The notes: generated by a model from the letters alone, not told the origin. Counted from the first letter of the stretch, positions 19,249 through 28,861 are shown. The stretch is DNA of 64,000 nt from Chitinophaga skermanii (GCF_003259335.1 NZ_QLLL01000001.1:404406-468405); one strand, 5' to 3'. Numbers and translations: made by a program.

Positions 19249-19911
19249 ATGCAAATCAATCGCTACATCGATCATACTGTATTAAAACCTACCACAACGC
19301 TTGATGATATTAGGAAACTGTGCATGGAAGCCGTAGAATACGATTTTGCGGCCGTTTGTGTGCCGCCGCCTTTTGTACAGATTACCAGCACATTTGTAGG
19401 TAATACCAATACTAAAGTGTGTACTGTTGTGGGGTTCCCATTCGGTTATTCCGCTATCGAAGCAAAAGTGGCAGAAACAGTGATGGCGATCTTGGAAGGT
19501 GCAGAAGAAATAGACGTAGTAGCGAATTTAATAGCCATTAAAGCCGGTGATTGGGCCTTTATTGAAAAGGAGATAACAAGCATTTTACCGATTGTACATA
19601 GTAAGGGTAAAGTGTTGAAAGTGATCATCGAAAGTGGCATATTATTAGATGAAGAAATTATCAAATGCTGCGAGATTTACGGCCGGTTGGGCGTGGATTT
19701 CGTGAAAACGTCGACCGGGTATGCTGAAAAAGGTGCAACTGTTGAAGCAGTGGCATTGATGCGCAAGCACTTACCGGCAAATATTCAAATAAAAGCCTCG
19801 GGCGGGATTCGTACCTTTGCTTTTGCGAAAGAATTGATAGCAGCGGGCGCTACACGGGTGGGCTGTAGTGGAAGTGTGCAGATCGTGAAAGAAAGCCAAG
19901 CACTAAATTAA
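19249..19911 (+). CDS. deoC: Deoxyribose-phosphate aldolase
   Basis: Cleaves 2-deoxyribose 5-phosphate to glyceraldehyde 3-phosphate and acetaldehyde in deoxynucleoside catabolism. 220 aa, a normal length, single TIM barrel. The Schiff-base lysine is Lys153 in VDFVKTSTGY, with partner Lys124 in VLKVIIESG and the conserved acid in EEIDVVAN. The phosphate-binding tail KASGGIRTF is present. No other deo genes are nearby. A SPOR-domain gene begins 35 bp downstream and may be co-transcribed. Confidence 0.97.
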   Translation: MQINRYIDHTVLKPTTTLDDIRKLCMEAVEYDFAAVCVPPPFVQITSTFVGNTNTKVCTVVGFPFGYSAIEAKVAETVMAILEGAEEIDVVANLIAIKAGDWAFIEKEITSILPIVHSKGKVLKVIIESGILLDEEIIKCCEIYGRLGVDFVKTSTGYAEKGATVEAVALMRKHLPANIQIKASGGIRTFAFAKELIAAGATRVGCSGSVQIVKESQALN

Positions 19912-19946
19912 TTCCAACGAAGTTGGGTCAACTAAATACAAAATCG

Positions 19947-20378
19947 ATGCAAAAACTATTTTGTTTGCCTGTTTTGATGTTACTATTTGCCACGGCCGCC
20001 AACGCACAAGTAAGCGATGGCAGTGTGAAAGTGGTAAAAGATAGTAGGATTGATATCCTCGTGAAGAAACAGGTGTACATTAATACGCTGGCCATCCGTA
20101 ACCAACCAGGTTTCAGGGTACAGGTGATTAACACCACGAAGCGTAATGATGCAAACGAAGCGAAAGCGCGCGTTATGCAAGCTTTCCCAGATGTAAAAAC
20201 GTACCTCGAATACCAGTCTCCCTATTTTAAGGTTCGCGTAGGCGATTTCAAAACCCGCGATGAAGCAACCGAATTACGTGATAAATTATCCAATATGTTC
20301 CCCGGTGGCGTGTTTGTAATACCTACTATTATCAACCTATCACTGGATAAAGAATTGATGAATGAAGAATCGAATTAA
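19947..20378 (+). CDS. SPOR domain protein, exported
   Basis: Start taken at the ATG at 19947, which yields a signal peptide (MQKLFCLPVLMLLFATAANAQ); a TTG eight codons earlier is less likely. The 143-aa product has one SPOR (sporulation-related repeat) domain over about residues 55-128, with the GFRVQVINTTKRNDANEAKA and VRVGDFKTRDEA segments. SPOR domains bind denuded peptidoglycan at division sites. The gene overlaps the next one by 17 bp, indicating translational coupling with the M20 peptidase-like gene. Confidence 0.88.
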   Translation: MQKLFCLPVLMLLFATAANAQVSDGSVKVVKDSRIDILVKKQVYINTLAIRNQPGFRVQVINTTKRNDANEAKARVMQAFPDVKTYLEYQSPYFKVRVGDFKTRDEATELRDKLSNMFPGGVFVIPTIINLSLDKELMNEESN

Positions 20379-21537
20379 AGCCCTAGCCGACAATTACGCT
20401 CAAGAGTTCATCCAGGTGCGCAGGCATTTACATGCCAACCCTGAACTCTCTTTCCAAGAATATGAAACCAGCAAATTCATCCAACAAAAACTCGATGAAT
20501 ATGGTGTGAAGTACACTGCCGGTGTAGCCGGTACCGGTGTAGTAGCATTGATTGAAGGCAAAAATCCTACTAAGAAAATTATCGCGCTAAGAGGCGATAT
20601 CGACGCATTGCCGATTCTCGAAGCCAACGATGTTCCTTATAAATCTACCCATGAAGGCATTATGCACGCATGTGGGCACGATGTACACACCACGTGTATG
20701 CTGGGTGCTACAAAAATCTTGCAAGAGGTGAAAGACGACTTCGAAGGTACAGTGAAGATCATCTTCCAACCAGGCGAAGAAAAACACCCAGGAGGAGCTA
20801 GTTTAATGATTAAAGAAGGCGTGTTGGAGAACCCAGCCCCGCAAGCCATCTTAGGTTTGCATGTGCAACCTACCATGGAAGCAGGCAAATTGGGATTCCG
20901 TGCAGGTCAATACATGGCCAGCGCCGATGAAATCTATATCACCATCAAAGGCAAAGGCGGCCACGCCGCGGCTCCACATTTAACCGTGGATACCATTTTG
21001 GTGGCTTCTCACTTAGTAGTAAGCTTACAACAGATCATTAGCCGTAACAACAATCCGTTCACACCATCTGTTTTATCTATATGCGCGTTTAACGGCGGTT
21101 TTACAACCAATGTAATTCCGAGTGAAGTGAAGTTAATGGGTACTTTCAGAGCCATGGACGAAACTTGGCGTTTTAAAGCACACGAGTTAATCAAGAAACA
21201 AGCGGTAGAGCTTGTGCATGCAATGGGTGCAGAAATAGATATCGACATACTCGTAGGGTATCCTACTTTATATAACAACGAAGCTGTAACAGGTAAAGCC
21301 CGTCAATTGGCGGAAGATTACCTGGGTCAATCTAACGTGGAAGACACGGAGATTAGAATGGGCGCAGAAGATTTCGCGTTCTATTCACAAGAAATCCCCG
21401 CCTGTTTCTTCCGCCTAGGTACCATGAATAAAGAAAGAGGTATTACCTCGGGCGTACATACGCCTACATTCGATGTAGACGAAAATGCCATTAAAGTAGG
21501 CATAGGAACCATGGCTTATTTGGCAACGCAATTTTAA
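20362..21537 (+). CDS. M20 family metallo-amidohydrolase
   Basis: Zinc-dependent amidohydrolase of the M20D group (N-acyl amino acid / IAA-conjugate hydrolases, HipO/AmhX-like), 391 aa. Metal ligands: the HACGHDVH block (Cys104, His106) and GEEKHPGGA for the catalytic Glu pair. The lid domain starts at GKGGHAAAPH, and the C-terminal GAEDFAFYSQ supplies a last ligand region. No signal peptide, so cytoplasmic. The start overlaps the SPOR gene. Natural substrate not determinable. Confidence 0.92.
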   Translation: MKNRIKALADNYAQEFIQVRRHLHANPELSFQEYETSKFIQQKLDEYGVKYTAGVAGTGVVALIEGKNPTKKIIALRGDIDALPILEANDVPYKSTHEGIMHACGHDVHTTCMLGATKILQEVKDDFEGTVKIIFQPGEEKHPGGASLMIKEGVLENPAPQAILGLHVQPTMEAGKLGFRAGQYMASADEIYITIKGKGGHAAAPHLTVDTILVASHLVVSLQQIISRNNNPFTPSVLSICAFNGGFTTNVIPSEVKLMGTFRAMDETWRFKAHELIKKQAVELVHAMGAEIDIDILVGYPTLYNNEAVTGKARQLAEDYLGQSNVEDTEIRMGAEDFAFYSQEIPACFFRLGTMNKERGITSGVHTPTFDVDENAIKVGIGTMAYLATQF

Positions 21538-21579
21538 ATCAACAGCGTTCCATCATCAACAAAAAAATCAATACCGCTA

Positions 21580-22419
21580 ATGATAGCAATTGGACAATAC
21601 AACCTGTTAAGGGTGAAGAAGGAAATAGAATTTGGCGTGTACCTCGATGGTGGCAACGACTTAGAAATTTTATTGCCAAAACGCTTCGTTCCGAAAGACA
21701 CGAAAGTGGGCGACGAACTAAAAGTGTTTCTTTACCACGATTCTGAAAATAGATTGATCGCTACTACCCAGCAACCCAAAGGCGTGGTAGGCGATATCGT
21801 TACCTTGAAAGCTGTAAGCGCTACGCCGCAAGGAGCATTCTTGGATTGGGGATTGATGAAAGATATTTTCGTTCCGCTTTCCCAACAACAAAGTAAAATG
21901 GTAGCCGGCCAAGAATACTTGGTGAAAATATATATCGATGAAAGAACGGGTCGTGTAGCAGCTACCGAACGCTTCGAACAAGATTTACAAAACGAGGAGT
22001 TAACGGTTAATATCCTCGATGAAGTAGATGTATTGATTTACCGCAGAACCCAATTAGGCTTTGTTGTAATTATCAATAACAAACACATCGGCATCTTGCA
22101 TACCAACGAAATCTACCGCCCGGTAGATGTAGGGGAAAGATACCGAGGTTATATCAAGAACATCAAACGCGAGAAGATCGATGTTGTACTTGGCAAACCG
22201 GGTTACCAAAAAGTAGAAGACGAAAGCGGGAAAATCATCCGCCTTTTACAAGAAAACAACGGCTACTTGCCCTACCACGATAAGAGCGACCCGGAAGAGA
22301 TTTACCAATTCTTCGGGATGAGTAAAAAGGTGTTTAAGATGGTAACAGGTAACTTATACAAACAGAAAAAAATCATCTTCACCCAAACAGGCATTAAGCT
22401 TGCAGAAGATGAAGCATAA
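21580..22419 (+). CDS. S1-like RNA-binding protein (CvfB/YitL family)
   Basis: 279 aa. Two or three OB-fold/S1-type modules (roughly residues 5-65, 70-130, 145-215) are followed by a winged-helix at the C-terminus (about 220-279, with DPEEIYQFFGMSKKVFKMVTGNL split over the recognition helix). This is the arrangement of CvfB, an RNA-binding virulence regulator of Firmicutes with wide homologues. The N-terminus IGQYNLLRVKKEIEFGVYL is typical. It starts 42 bp after the M20 gene and is closed by a strong terminator. RNA targets are unknown. Confidence 0.85.
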   Translation: MIAIGQYNLLRVKKEIEFGVYLDGGNDLEILLPKRFVPKDTKVGDELKVFLYHDSENRLIATTQQPKGVVGDIVTLKAVSATPQGAFLDWGLMKDIFVPLSQQQSKMVAGQEYLVKIYIDERTGRVAATERFEQDLQNEELTVNILDEVDVLIYRRTQLGFVVIINNKHIGILHTNEIYRPVDVGERYRGYIKNIKREKIDVVLGKPGYQKVEDESGKIIRLLQENNGYLPYHDKSDPEEIYQFFGMSKKVFKMVTGNLYKQKKIIFTQTGIKLAEDEA

Positions 22420-22423
22420 AAAA

Positions 22424-22460
22424 ATTGAGCCGGCTCCAAGAATAGAGCCGGCTTTAATTT
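22424..22460. terminator. Bidirectional terminator
   Basis: Stem AGCCGGCTC / GAGCCGGCT with an 8-nt loop. T tracts lie on both sides (TTAATTTTT on +, TTTTTTT on -), serving the S1-protein gene and the converging ABC operon. Confidence 0.92.
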
Positions 22461-22481
22461 TTCAAGGTAAAATAGAAATCT

Positions 22482-23243
22482 TTATAGTTTATCAATCAAA
22501 TTCTTCAGGGTTGTAGCATTGGTATTAATCGTAATACTAGTAGTAGAATCTCCTTCTACGGGAAAAATATGCTTCACTAAATGTAAGGGTATATCGAAAT
22601 TAGTATGACGGCTTAAATGGGGAATTAAACTATCGACCCTCACGCTGTTTTCTACAGTTACATACGTGTTTTCATGCGCTTTAAAATAGACATTGTTAAG
22701 TGTATCATGTGATAGAATGATATTGCCATGTATTTTATTGATACACATTAACGGCATCGCAGACTTGTAGTTTGATATCGTTACATCTGCATGTTCGCTG
22801 GTAACACTGGCAATACTTGGCATCGCAATCATACGCGTTTTGAAATAGTCTACACGCGTACGCAACTCATCTAACTTATCATATGCCGTTTCTGGAAATT
22901 CTTCACGGATAAATAGGGTATCGTTCTCCACTGTATACTTTGTGTAGGCGGCCATTTCTTCAGGAATGGTTAGGTAACAATTTGGAGTATAGCTACGAGA
23001 GATGCTATAGTCTGCATAATCAAAATCACTGGGCTTCGTACTATTACCTATACGCGTGTAGTACATACCATCAACTTTTACATGGTGGAAATTGGGTAAG
23101 TTGATGGTTTTAAATAAAACGGGTTGCGCGTTATAGGGCGAGTGTAATTGGTTGAATTGCCTTGCCAACAAATAGTTGTGCATAACAAGTGCTGCCAATA
23201 AAAGTATAGGTACAGCTATAAGGAGTTTTGTACTGAGCTTCAT
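22482..23243 (-). CDS. Hypothetical membrane-anchored protein, last gene of the YtrA-ABC operon
   Basis: I do not recognise the family. The 253-aa protein has one N-terminal membrane anchor (about residues 7-27) and an extracytoplasmic beta-rich domain. The regular short strands (for example VTSEHADVTISNYKSAM and NVYFKAHENTYVTVENS) are reminiscent of DUF2807-like beta-helix domains, but this is only an impression. It begins 30 bp after the GntR regulator gene and is the fourth gene of that operon, so it is likely regulated with the transporter. Confidence 0.75.
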   Translation of the reverse strand: MKLSTKLLIAVPILLLAALVMHNYLLARQFNQLHSPYNAQPVLFKTINLPNFHHVKVDGMYYTRIGNSTKPSDFDYADYSISRSYTPNCYLTIPEEMAAYTKYTVENDTLFIREEFPETAYDKLDELRTRVDYFKTRMIAMPSIASVTSEHADVTISNYKSAMPLMCINKIHGNIILSHDTLNNVYFKAHENTYVTVENSVRVDSLIPHLSRHTNFDIPLHLVKHIFPVEGDSTTSITINTNATTLKNLIDKL

Positions 23244-23273
23244 GTTAAACTGGATGGTTTGGTTAAATGGATT

Positions 23274-23639
23274 TTACATGTTTGATTTAAAGGTATCGAA
23301 GCGATCTTTTAACTCATCTAGTTCGATGTTAAGTAAGTAGATCTTTCGGAAGAATTGTGGAAGTTCCTCTTGTAAGAAATGTTCTTTTCTTGCTTCGGTT
23401 ACGCGTTGTACAGCATCTTCAGCTACGAAATATCCCAAGCCACGTTTAGTATAAATAATTTGTTGCGATTGTAAATATTCATACGAACGCATAACGGTAT
23501 TGGGATTGACTTCTAGTTTCACCGCCAACTCACGCACCGACAATACCTTTTCCCCGGGCAGCCACTGTTTTAATTGTATTTGATCGCAAACATATTCTGC
23601 TATTTGTAAGTAGATTGAATGCGTATTATTGAATTCCAT
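23274..23639 (-). CDS. GntR family regulator, YtrA subfamily
   Basis: Small 121-aa DNA-binding repressor. An N-terminal winged helix-turn-helix (about residues 10-75) contains the GntR signature LSVRELAVKLEVNPNTVMRS and the wing TKRGLGYFV. A short C-terminal helical tail replaces the usual effector domain. This size and the location inside an ABC-transporter operon define the YtrA group. A perfect palindrome at 25376-25397 at the operon's promoter is its probable target. It starts 22 bp downstream of the permease gene. Confidence 0.92.
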   Translation of the reverse strand: MEFNNTHSIYLQIAEYVCDQIQLKQWLPGEKVLSVRELAVKLEVNPNTVMRSYEYLQSQQIIYTKRGLGYFVAEDAVQRVTEARKEHFLQEELPQFFRKIYLLNIELDELKDRFDTFKSNM

Positions 23640-23661
23640 GTTGTAAAATTTTGGGCGTTAA

Positions 23662-24492
23662 TCAGGCAGCTTTCTCCCTGATCTTTGTTAACGTAATCAA
23701 CCATAAGAACGGGCATAATAATAACGCAGCATAATAAAACATGTTCTGCTGTTTGGTAGGAAGAACCACCAGGCGTGCACCAACATACTCTTTATAATCG
23801 TGGTTATAAACAGCATAACCTGCACTCCAAAATGCTGCATTGTTTCCATTCGGTTTTAGCTCTAATAAAGCTGGATTCCCTTCATAATGCCGGGGTGGAT
23901 TAGCGTTCTTTTCCATGATGTAAGTACCAATGGAATCGTTGATGGTAAGGCCCGAAAAGTATAATAATCCACAGAAAATGATATACAATAAAAAAGCATT
24001 CCGTTTAAAAATCACCGAGAAAACAGTCATACCCGAAGCAGCAACAGTGTACCACAATATGCCCCATTTGTAATACTGTGGGTCCATGGTAATGGTCCAA
24101 CGGTGCATGTAATGAAAGCTGATATATACCATTAATTTATTGGTGAGGAAGAAAATAATGCTACCAACAATGGGGAATAGGATCATGCTATACACAACAC
24201 CAACACTTAGTTTTTCCAATGCCGAAGCAGGTAACATATAGGCCTGCATATTATTCTTCGAACTGGCATATGGTTGGAACAAAGTGCTCGTGAAAAATAA
24301 GCCGATCAATACTAAACCGGTGATATAAATACCTACTTGTACTTGCGACTGTAATGTTCCCAGCTTTGCATATATGTATTGAAACCCAATAGATGCAATT
24401 GTAATAGCCAAGAGCGAATACATATATCGTTTCGAATATTGCGCCCACTGGTAAGCCATTAAATATTTAAATCTTGTAAAAGAGAACTGCAT
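23662..24492 (-). CDS. ABC transporter permease-like membrane protein
   Basis: 276 aa with about six hydrophobic segments. A cluster of short loops sits in the first half, and an extracytoplasmic loop of ~60 residues lies before the last helix. It shows no strong signature, but its position 2 bp after the ATPase gene and before the YtrA-type regulator makes it the membrane partner of that ATPase. YtrA-group operons in Firmicutes have the same ATPase/permease/regulator composition and often respond to cell-wall antibiotics; whether that holds here is untested. Confidence 0.8.
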   Translation of the reverse strand: MQFSFTRFKYLMAYQWAQYSKRYMYSLLAITIASIGFQYIYAKLGTLQSQVQVGIYITGLVLIGLFFTSTLFQPYASSKNNMQAYMLPASALEKLSVGVVYSMILFPIVGSIIFFLTNKLMVYISFHYMHRWTITMDPQYYKWGILWYTVAASGMTVFSVIFKRNAFLLYIIFCGLLYFSGLTINDSIGTYIMEKNANPPRHYEGNPALLELKPNGNNAAFWSAGYAVYNHDYKEYVGARLVVLPTKQQNMFYYAALLLCPFLWLITLTKIREKAA

Positions 24493-24494
24493 GC

Positions 24495-25346
24495 TTAGTT
24501 ATTTGAAGTGTGAAACAATTGTAACACGGCGGGTTTATTCGCCATTAACGTGTTGAAGAAAAACTCTACGTCCATGCGTGATGGGATACCTGTTGTGTTG
24601 GCTAATGCCACAACATGACCTTTAATGGAACCTTCGCTATAGAGTATGTGTTGAGGAGCTTCTTCTGAAAGGTTCAGCACTTGTTTGAAGAGCATGCGTT
24701 CTGTGATGTGGGCAATGGGTTGATTGAAGATAACCTGCGTATCGTCCATTACAATTACATCATCGATAAGCATATCTAAGTCTTTTACTTGGTGCGTGCT
24801 GATGATGTACGTTTGGTTGTCGAGAAATGCGCCGGCAATGATTTTACGGAATTGTCGCTTCGATGGGATGTCGAGCCCATTTGTAGGTTCATCCATTAAA
24901 ATCACTTTTGCTTTTGTGGCGAGGGCGAATGAAATAAGGATTTTCTTTTGTTGGCCATGACTAAAGTCGCGCAAGCTTCCTTTGTTTGGCAGCGAGAAAT
25001 CCTTTAAATGTTGTTCGAAAGCATTTTCATCGAAATGGGCATAAAAAGGAGCGTACAAGCGTTTGTACTGTGCAATAGTTAGGTTAGGAACAGTAAAAGC
25101 CTCTGGTAGCAAAAAAACATCTTGTAAAAATGCCGGCTCCCGTTTGCTGGGAGTACGTTCATTTACCTGTACGGTACCTTTTTGTGGAAATAGTAAACCT
25201 GCGATGATTTGCATGAGGGTTGTTTTACCCACCCCGTTTTTACCTAGTAGCCCGTAGATCTTGCCGGGCTCTAAGCGCAAAGAAATGTTCGATAACACAG
25301 GTTTCGACGATTTGTAGCAATAATGTAGTTGCTGTAGCGAAATCAT
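24495..25346 (-). CDS. ABC transporter ATP-binding protein (YtrB-like)
   Basis: 283-aa cytoplasmic ATPase. Walker A GLLGKNGVGKTT (about 33-44), signature FSHGQQKKI, Walker B VILMDEPTNGLD and the H-loop STHQV are all present, followed by a ~60-residue C-terminal extension. It is the first gene of a four-gene operon with permease, GntR regulator and a membrane-anchored protein. The promoter and operator lie 30-85 bp upstream of its ATG. Substrate unknown. Confidence 0.92.
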   Translation of the reverse strand: MISLQQLHYCYKSSKPVLSNISLRLEPGKIYGLLGKNGVGKTTLMQIIAGLLFPQKGTVQVNERTPSKREPAFLQDVFLLPEAFTVPNLTIAQYKRLYAPFYAHFDENAFEQHLKDFSLPNKGSLRDFSHGQQKKILISFALATKAKVILMDEPTNGLDIPSKRQFRKIIAGAFLDNQTYIISTHQVKDLDMLIDDVIVMDDTQVIFNQPIAHITERMLFKQVLNLSEEAPQHILYSEGSIKGHVVALANTTGIPSRMDVEFFFNTLMANKPAVLQLFHTSNN

Positions 25347-25375
25347 TGTTTGTGACTTTTAAATAGTTAGGTTTA

Positions 25376-25397
25376 GTGTACTAGATCGCTAGTACAC
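25376..25397. promoter_or_regulatory. Perfect palindromic operator, probable YtrA-type GntR site
   Basis: Nine-base arms GTGTACTAG and CTAGTACAC are separated by ATCG, with no mismatch. It lies directly downstream of the -7 box of the ABC operon promoter, over the predicted transcription start, where a repressor would block initiation. Half-sites with GTAC/TACAC-type cores are known for YtrA-type regulators. The regulator gene is third in the operon, implying autoregulation. Confidence 0.8.
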
Positions 25398-25399
25398 CA

Positions 25400-25430
25400 T
25401 AAAAGTACAATCATTTTCCAATTCTCCAAA
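25400..25430 (-). promoter_or_regulatory. Promoter of the YtrA-ABC operon
   Basis: On the minus strand TTTG (25427-25430), a 19-nt spacer and TACTTTTA (25400-25407), seven of eight matches to TAnnTTTG. The start would fall near 25393, inside the palindrome. Confidence 0.6.
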
Positions 25431-25546
25431 CATGTGTAAAAAAAATCATAGAACCCAAGTTGGAGAAAATGAACAAAAAGCCTGGTAACCAGTTATTAAT
25501 AAGCATTTACAAGCATCAAAAATAATTTAACCCTAATCATATTACC

Positions 25547-26869
25547 ATGGCAGCCAAGGGCAAAATCAGTTTAACTGCCGCCATTTCACTCGGTATTGGG
25601 TCCATGATCGGTGCCGGGATATTTGTGTTGTTAGGGCAAGTGGGGGCCGTTGTGGGCGCTGCTACGTGGATATCTTTCTTATTGGCGGGGATTATCATCA
25701 TTTTTTGCGGGTACAATTTTGCGAAGTTGGGCGCGCGTTACCCGTCGAATGGGGGCGTGTTGGAATACTTGGTACAGGCGTATGGCATTAACTTGTATTC
25801 GGGTGGGATGGGTGTTTTTTACTATATCGCTTCGATCATATTAATGGCTGTAGTGGCGAAGGGGTTTGGGTTTTATTTATCGGCATTAGTAATGAAGAAC
25901 CCACCAAGCTACCTACCTAATACATTCGCTGTATGCCTCGTGTTGCTATTAACCTTGCTTAATTTCATCAGCGTTTCTGCCATTGCCCGGTTCGAGAAAT
26001 GGATTGTAGCTATTAAATTACTGGTAATTATCAGCTTTGCCGTGTTGGGATTTGCATTTGTTAAACCTAGCCTGCTAGCAAACTTCGACCAGTTCAGCTC
26101 TGCGAATTTGTTTTCCAGCCTAGCGCTTACATTTTTTGCTTATACGGGCTTCAACGTTATTTCCGGCTCCGCCGAAAATATGGACAATCCAAAGAAGAAC
26201 GTTCCCCGGGCCATTATGCTAACGATTTTCATTGTAATGATTATCTACATCGCCCTTGCACTTGTAGTATTTGGTAATTTATCGGTCGATCAAGTGATTG
26301 CAGCGAAAGAAACAGCACTGGCCGAAGCAGCACGCCCCGCTTTGGGAGAAACAGGGTTTGCAATTGTTTCCATTGCTGCATTGTTTTCAAGTGTTAGTTC
26401 TATCAACGCTAACATATTTGCATCCAGTAATAATGCCTATGTAATGGCTGTGTATGGTACGTTGCCTAAGGCAATTGAAAAGCGTGTTTGGCGCCGTGGT
26501 ACTGAAGCGCTTGTGGTAACTTCATCTATCATTATCATCTTATTACTCTTATTCGATCTCACGCTCATTGCTTCTGTAGGCGGTTTGGCCAGTTTAATAG
26601 CCTATACAGCTGTTAATATCGCACATTTACGCTTATATAAAGATACCGGTGCGAAATTGTACATCGTATGGTTGTCGGTTTTAATCAGCTTAGGTACTGT
26701 TATCGTTGTATTGTTGGCGAATGCCAAAACAGAACCCGGGCAGCTATATGCTACGGTAATCATTATTGTGCTTTCCTTTTTGTTTGAATGGATCATGCGC
26801 ACATACGGTAAAAAGTACATGGAAGAAGCTTTGCCGCGGGTGCAAGATCCTATTCCTCCTAAAAACTAA
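25547..26869 (+). CDS. APC family amino acid/polyamine permease
   Basis: 440-aa inner-membrane transporter with about twelve helices. The family signature after the start, SLGIGSMIGAGIFVLLG (helix 1 with the GxG unwound substrate site), is clear. The helix-6 region (LALTFFAYTGFNVISGSAEN) and the loop DNPKKNVPRAI are also typical. Most similar in style to the YhdG/CAT-like amino acid permeases. It overlaps marC by one base (TAATG), so the two are translationally coupled. Substrate not determinable. Confidence 0.92.
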   Translation: MAAKGKISLTAAISLGIGSMIGAGIFVLLGQVGAVVGAATWISFLLAGIIIIFCGYNFAKLGARYPSNGGVLEYLVQAYGINLYSGGMGVFYYIASIILMAVVAKGFGFYLSALVMKNPPSYLPNTFAVCLVLLLTLLNFISVSAIARFEKWIVAIKLLVIISFAVLGFAFVKPSLLANFDQFSSANLFSSLALTFFAYTGFNVISGSAENMDNPKKNVPRAIMLTIFIVMIIYIALALVVFGNLSVDQVIAAKETALAEAARPALGETGFAIVSIAALFSSVSSINANIFASSNNAYVMAVYGTLPKAIEKRVWRRGTEALVVTSSIIIILLLLFDLTLIASVGGLASLIAYTAVNIAHLRLYKDTGAKLYIVWLSVLISLGTVIVVLLANAKTEPGQLYATVIIIVLSFLFEWIMRTYGKKYMEEALPRVQDPIPPKN

Positions 26870-27513
26870 TGCCTATGTACCAATCTTACTTAGAATTTGC
26901 GGTCACGGTTTTTCTAGGCTTTTTTGCCATTGTTAATCCTATTTCCAATATCCCGGTCTTCATTAATTTAACGGCGTATATGAACGACGAACGCCGCAAA
27001 CAAATCGCTTTCCGCGCTTGCCTCATAGCGTTTTGTATCATCGTGGTATTCAGTGTTGCCGGGAAGTTTATCTTTTACGTATTCGGTATTACCCTCGCCG
27101 CCTTGCGGGTCACGGGTGGTATACTTGTTTTCGTGATAGGTTATCAAATGATCATGGGCAACGATAACAATACCAATGTGAATAAAGGAGTAAAAGACGA
27201 TGTGCAGCCCGACCAAGGCATTAGCATGGCCATAACCCCGTTGGCTATGCCGTTAATGGCCGGTCCGGGTACTATTACGACTGCCATGAGTTTCTCTGCC
27301 AGTAAGAATATTACGCACTTGGTAATGGTGATATTGATTTACGGGTTATTGGCATTGATTGCTTATGCGTGTTTTTTAAGTGGGAAAAGAATTGTGAAGT
27401 TGATCGGGGAAAACAGCATGTTGGTGATTACTAAAATGATGGGCCTGATTCTATCAGTGATCGGGGTTCAAATGTTTGCACAAGGCGCCAACGAACTATT
27501 TCATTGGAAGTGA
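26869..27513 (+). CDS. MarC family integral membrane protein
   Basis: 214 aa, six membrane segments, UPF0056/MarC family. Landmarks: FFAIVNPISNIPVF near the N-terminus and ITPLAMPLMAGPGTITTAM (residues ~120-140), the conserved glycine/proline-rich half-helix of the family. The second ATG (codon 3) is an equally possible start. The role of MarC proteins is not established; despite the name they are not proven multidrug transporters. Coupled to the APC permease by a one-base overlap, followed by a terminator. Confidence 0.92.
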   Translation: MPMYQSYLEFAVTVFLGFFAIVNPISNIPVFINLTAYMNDERRKQIAFRACLIAFCIIVVFSVAGKFIFYVFGITLAALRVTGGILVFVIGYQMIMGNDNNTNVNKGVKDDVQPDQGISMAITPLAMPLMAGPGTITTAMSFSASKNITHLVMVILIYGLLALIAYACFLSGKRIVKLIGENSMLVITKMMGLILSVIGVQMFAQGANELFHWK

Positions 27514-27523
27514 TATAAAATGA

Positions 27524-27552
27524 AAAAGGCCTCTACTTTGTAGAGACCTTTT
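27524..27552. terminator. Bidirectional terminator between marC and glyA
   Basis: AAAAGG-C-CTCTAC / GTAGAG-A-CCTTTT, 3-nt loop, a single C/A mismatch; A and T tracts flank it on both strands, serving two convergent genes. Confidence 0.85.
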
Positions 27553-27577
27553 CGCTTCAATATATTAACCGGCAAAA

Positions 27578-28861
27578 CTATGCGCCCATTTCTGGGTACA
27601 AAGAGAATTGCTGCATGAATTCGTTTACTTCACCTCTTACTTTCGTGATAGTACTTTCGTTATCAGCATCCATCAACAACTGATCGATCCAGTTAACGAT
27701 CAATGGCATGTGTTCAGCTTGCATACCGCGGGTAGTGATAGCAGGTACACCTACACGGATACCAGACGTAACGAATGGAGATTTATCGTCGAATGGCACC
27801 ATGTTTTTGTTGATGGTGATATCGGCTTTTACTAATGTTTGTTCAGCTTTTTTACCACTGATGTTTTTATTGCGTAAATCGATCAACAACAAGTGGTTAT
27901 CTGTACCACCAGAAACGATTTGGTAACCTTTTTCTAAGAAGCTGGTTGCCATTGCTTGCGCGTTGGTGATAACTTGTTTAGCATAAGTTGTATAGTCGTC
28001 GCTCAAGATTTCGAAGAAAGAAACTGCTTTAGCGGCAATAACGTGTTCTAATGGACCACCTTGGATACCAGGGAAAACGGCTGTATCGATGAGGTTGCTC
28101 ATCAAGCGTGTTTCACCTTTAGGGGTTTTCAAGCCGAATGGGTTTTCGAAATCTTTACCCATCATAATCATACCACCACGAGGGCCACGCAAAGTTTTGT
28201 GCGTAGTTGTGGTTACGAAATGACAATGATCGAATGGAGAGTTCAATAAACCTTTAGCGATTAAACCGGCAGGGTGAGCGATATCCGCCATTACAAATGC
28301 ACCGATTTTGTCAGCGATTGCACGGATACGAGCATAATCCCAATCTCTTGAATAAGCAGATGCACCGCAAATAATCACTTTTGGTTTCTCTTCCAAAGCA
28401 ATTTTCTCCATTGCATCGTATTCAACACGACCAGTTTCTTTATTTACACCGTAGAATAACGGTTGGTAGATTTTACCAGAAAAGTTTACTGCAGAACCAT
28501 GTGTTAAGTGGCCGCCCATGCTTAAATCGAGGCCCAAGATTTTATCGCCTGGTTGCAAAATGGCTAAAAATACAGAAGCATTCGCTTGTGCACCAGAGTG
28601 TGGTTGCACGTTTACGTATTCAACACCAAAAATCTCTTTTGCCCTGTCAATGGCCAATTGTTCACTCAAATCCACAACTTCACAACCGCCATAATACCTT
28701 CTACCAGGATAACCTTCGGCGTATTTGTTGGTCATAACGTTACCCATGGCTTGCATTACTTGCAAGCTGGTAAAGTTTTCAGAAGCAATCAGCTCAATGC
28801 CGTGGCGCTGTCTTTCCAGTTCCTGGCGAATGATGTCGAAAATTTGCTGGTCTCTTTGCAT
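27578..28861 (-). CDS. glyA: Serine hydroxymethyltransferase
   Basis: PLP enzyme converting serine and tetrahydrofolate to glycine and methylene-tetrahydrofolate, the main source of one-carbon units. 427 aa, normal length. The PLP lysine is Lys222 in [17 protein letters not shown]; other signatures are ELIASENF (23-30), [14 protein letters not shown] (46-59), [12 protein letters not shown] (87-98) and the DIAHPAGL segment. It has its own well-formed promoter in the gap after the TMEM220-like gene and a terminator shared with marC. Confidence 0.98.
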   Translation of the reverse strand: MQRDQQIFDIIRQELERQRHGIELIASENFTSLQVMQAMGNVMTNKYAEGYPGRRYYGGCEVVDLSEQLAIDRAKEIFGVEYVNVQPHSGAQANASVFLAILQPGDKILGLDLSMGGHLTHGSAVNFSGKIYQPLFYGVNKETGRVEYDAMEKIALEEKPKVIICGASAYSRDWDYARIRAIADKIGAFVMADIAHPAGLIAKGLLNSPFDHCHFVTTTTHKTLRGPRGGMIMMGKDFENPFGLKTPKGETRLMSNLIDTAVFPGIQGGPLEHVIAAKAVSFFEILSDDYTTYAKQVITNAQAMATSFLEKGYQIVSGGTDNHLLLIDLRNKNISGKKAEQTLVKADITINKNMVPFDDKSPFVTSGIRVGVPAITTRGMQAEHMPLIVNWIDQLLMDADNESTITKVRGEVNEFMQQFSLYPEMGA

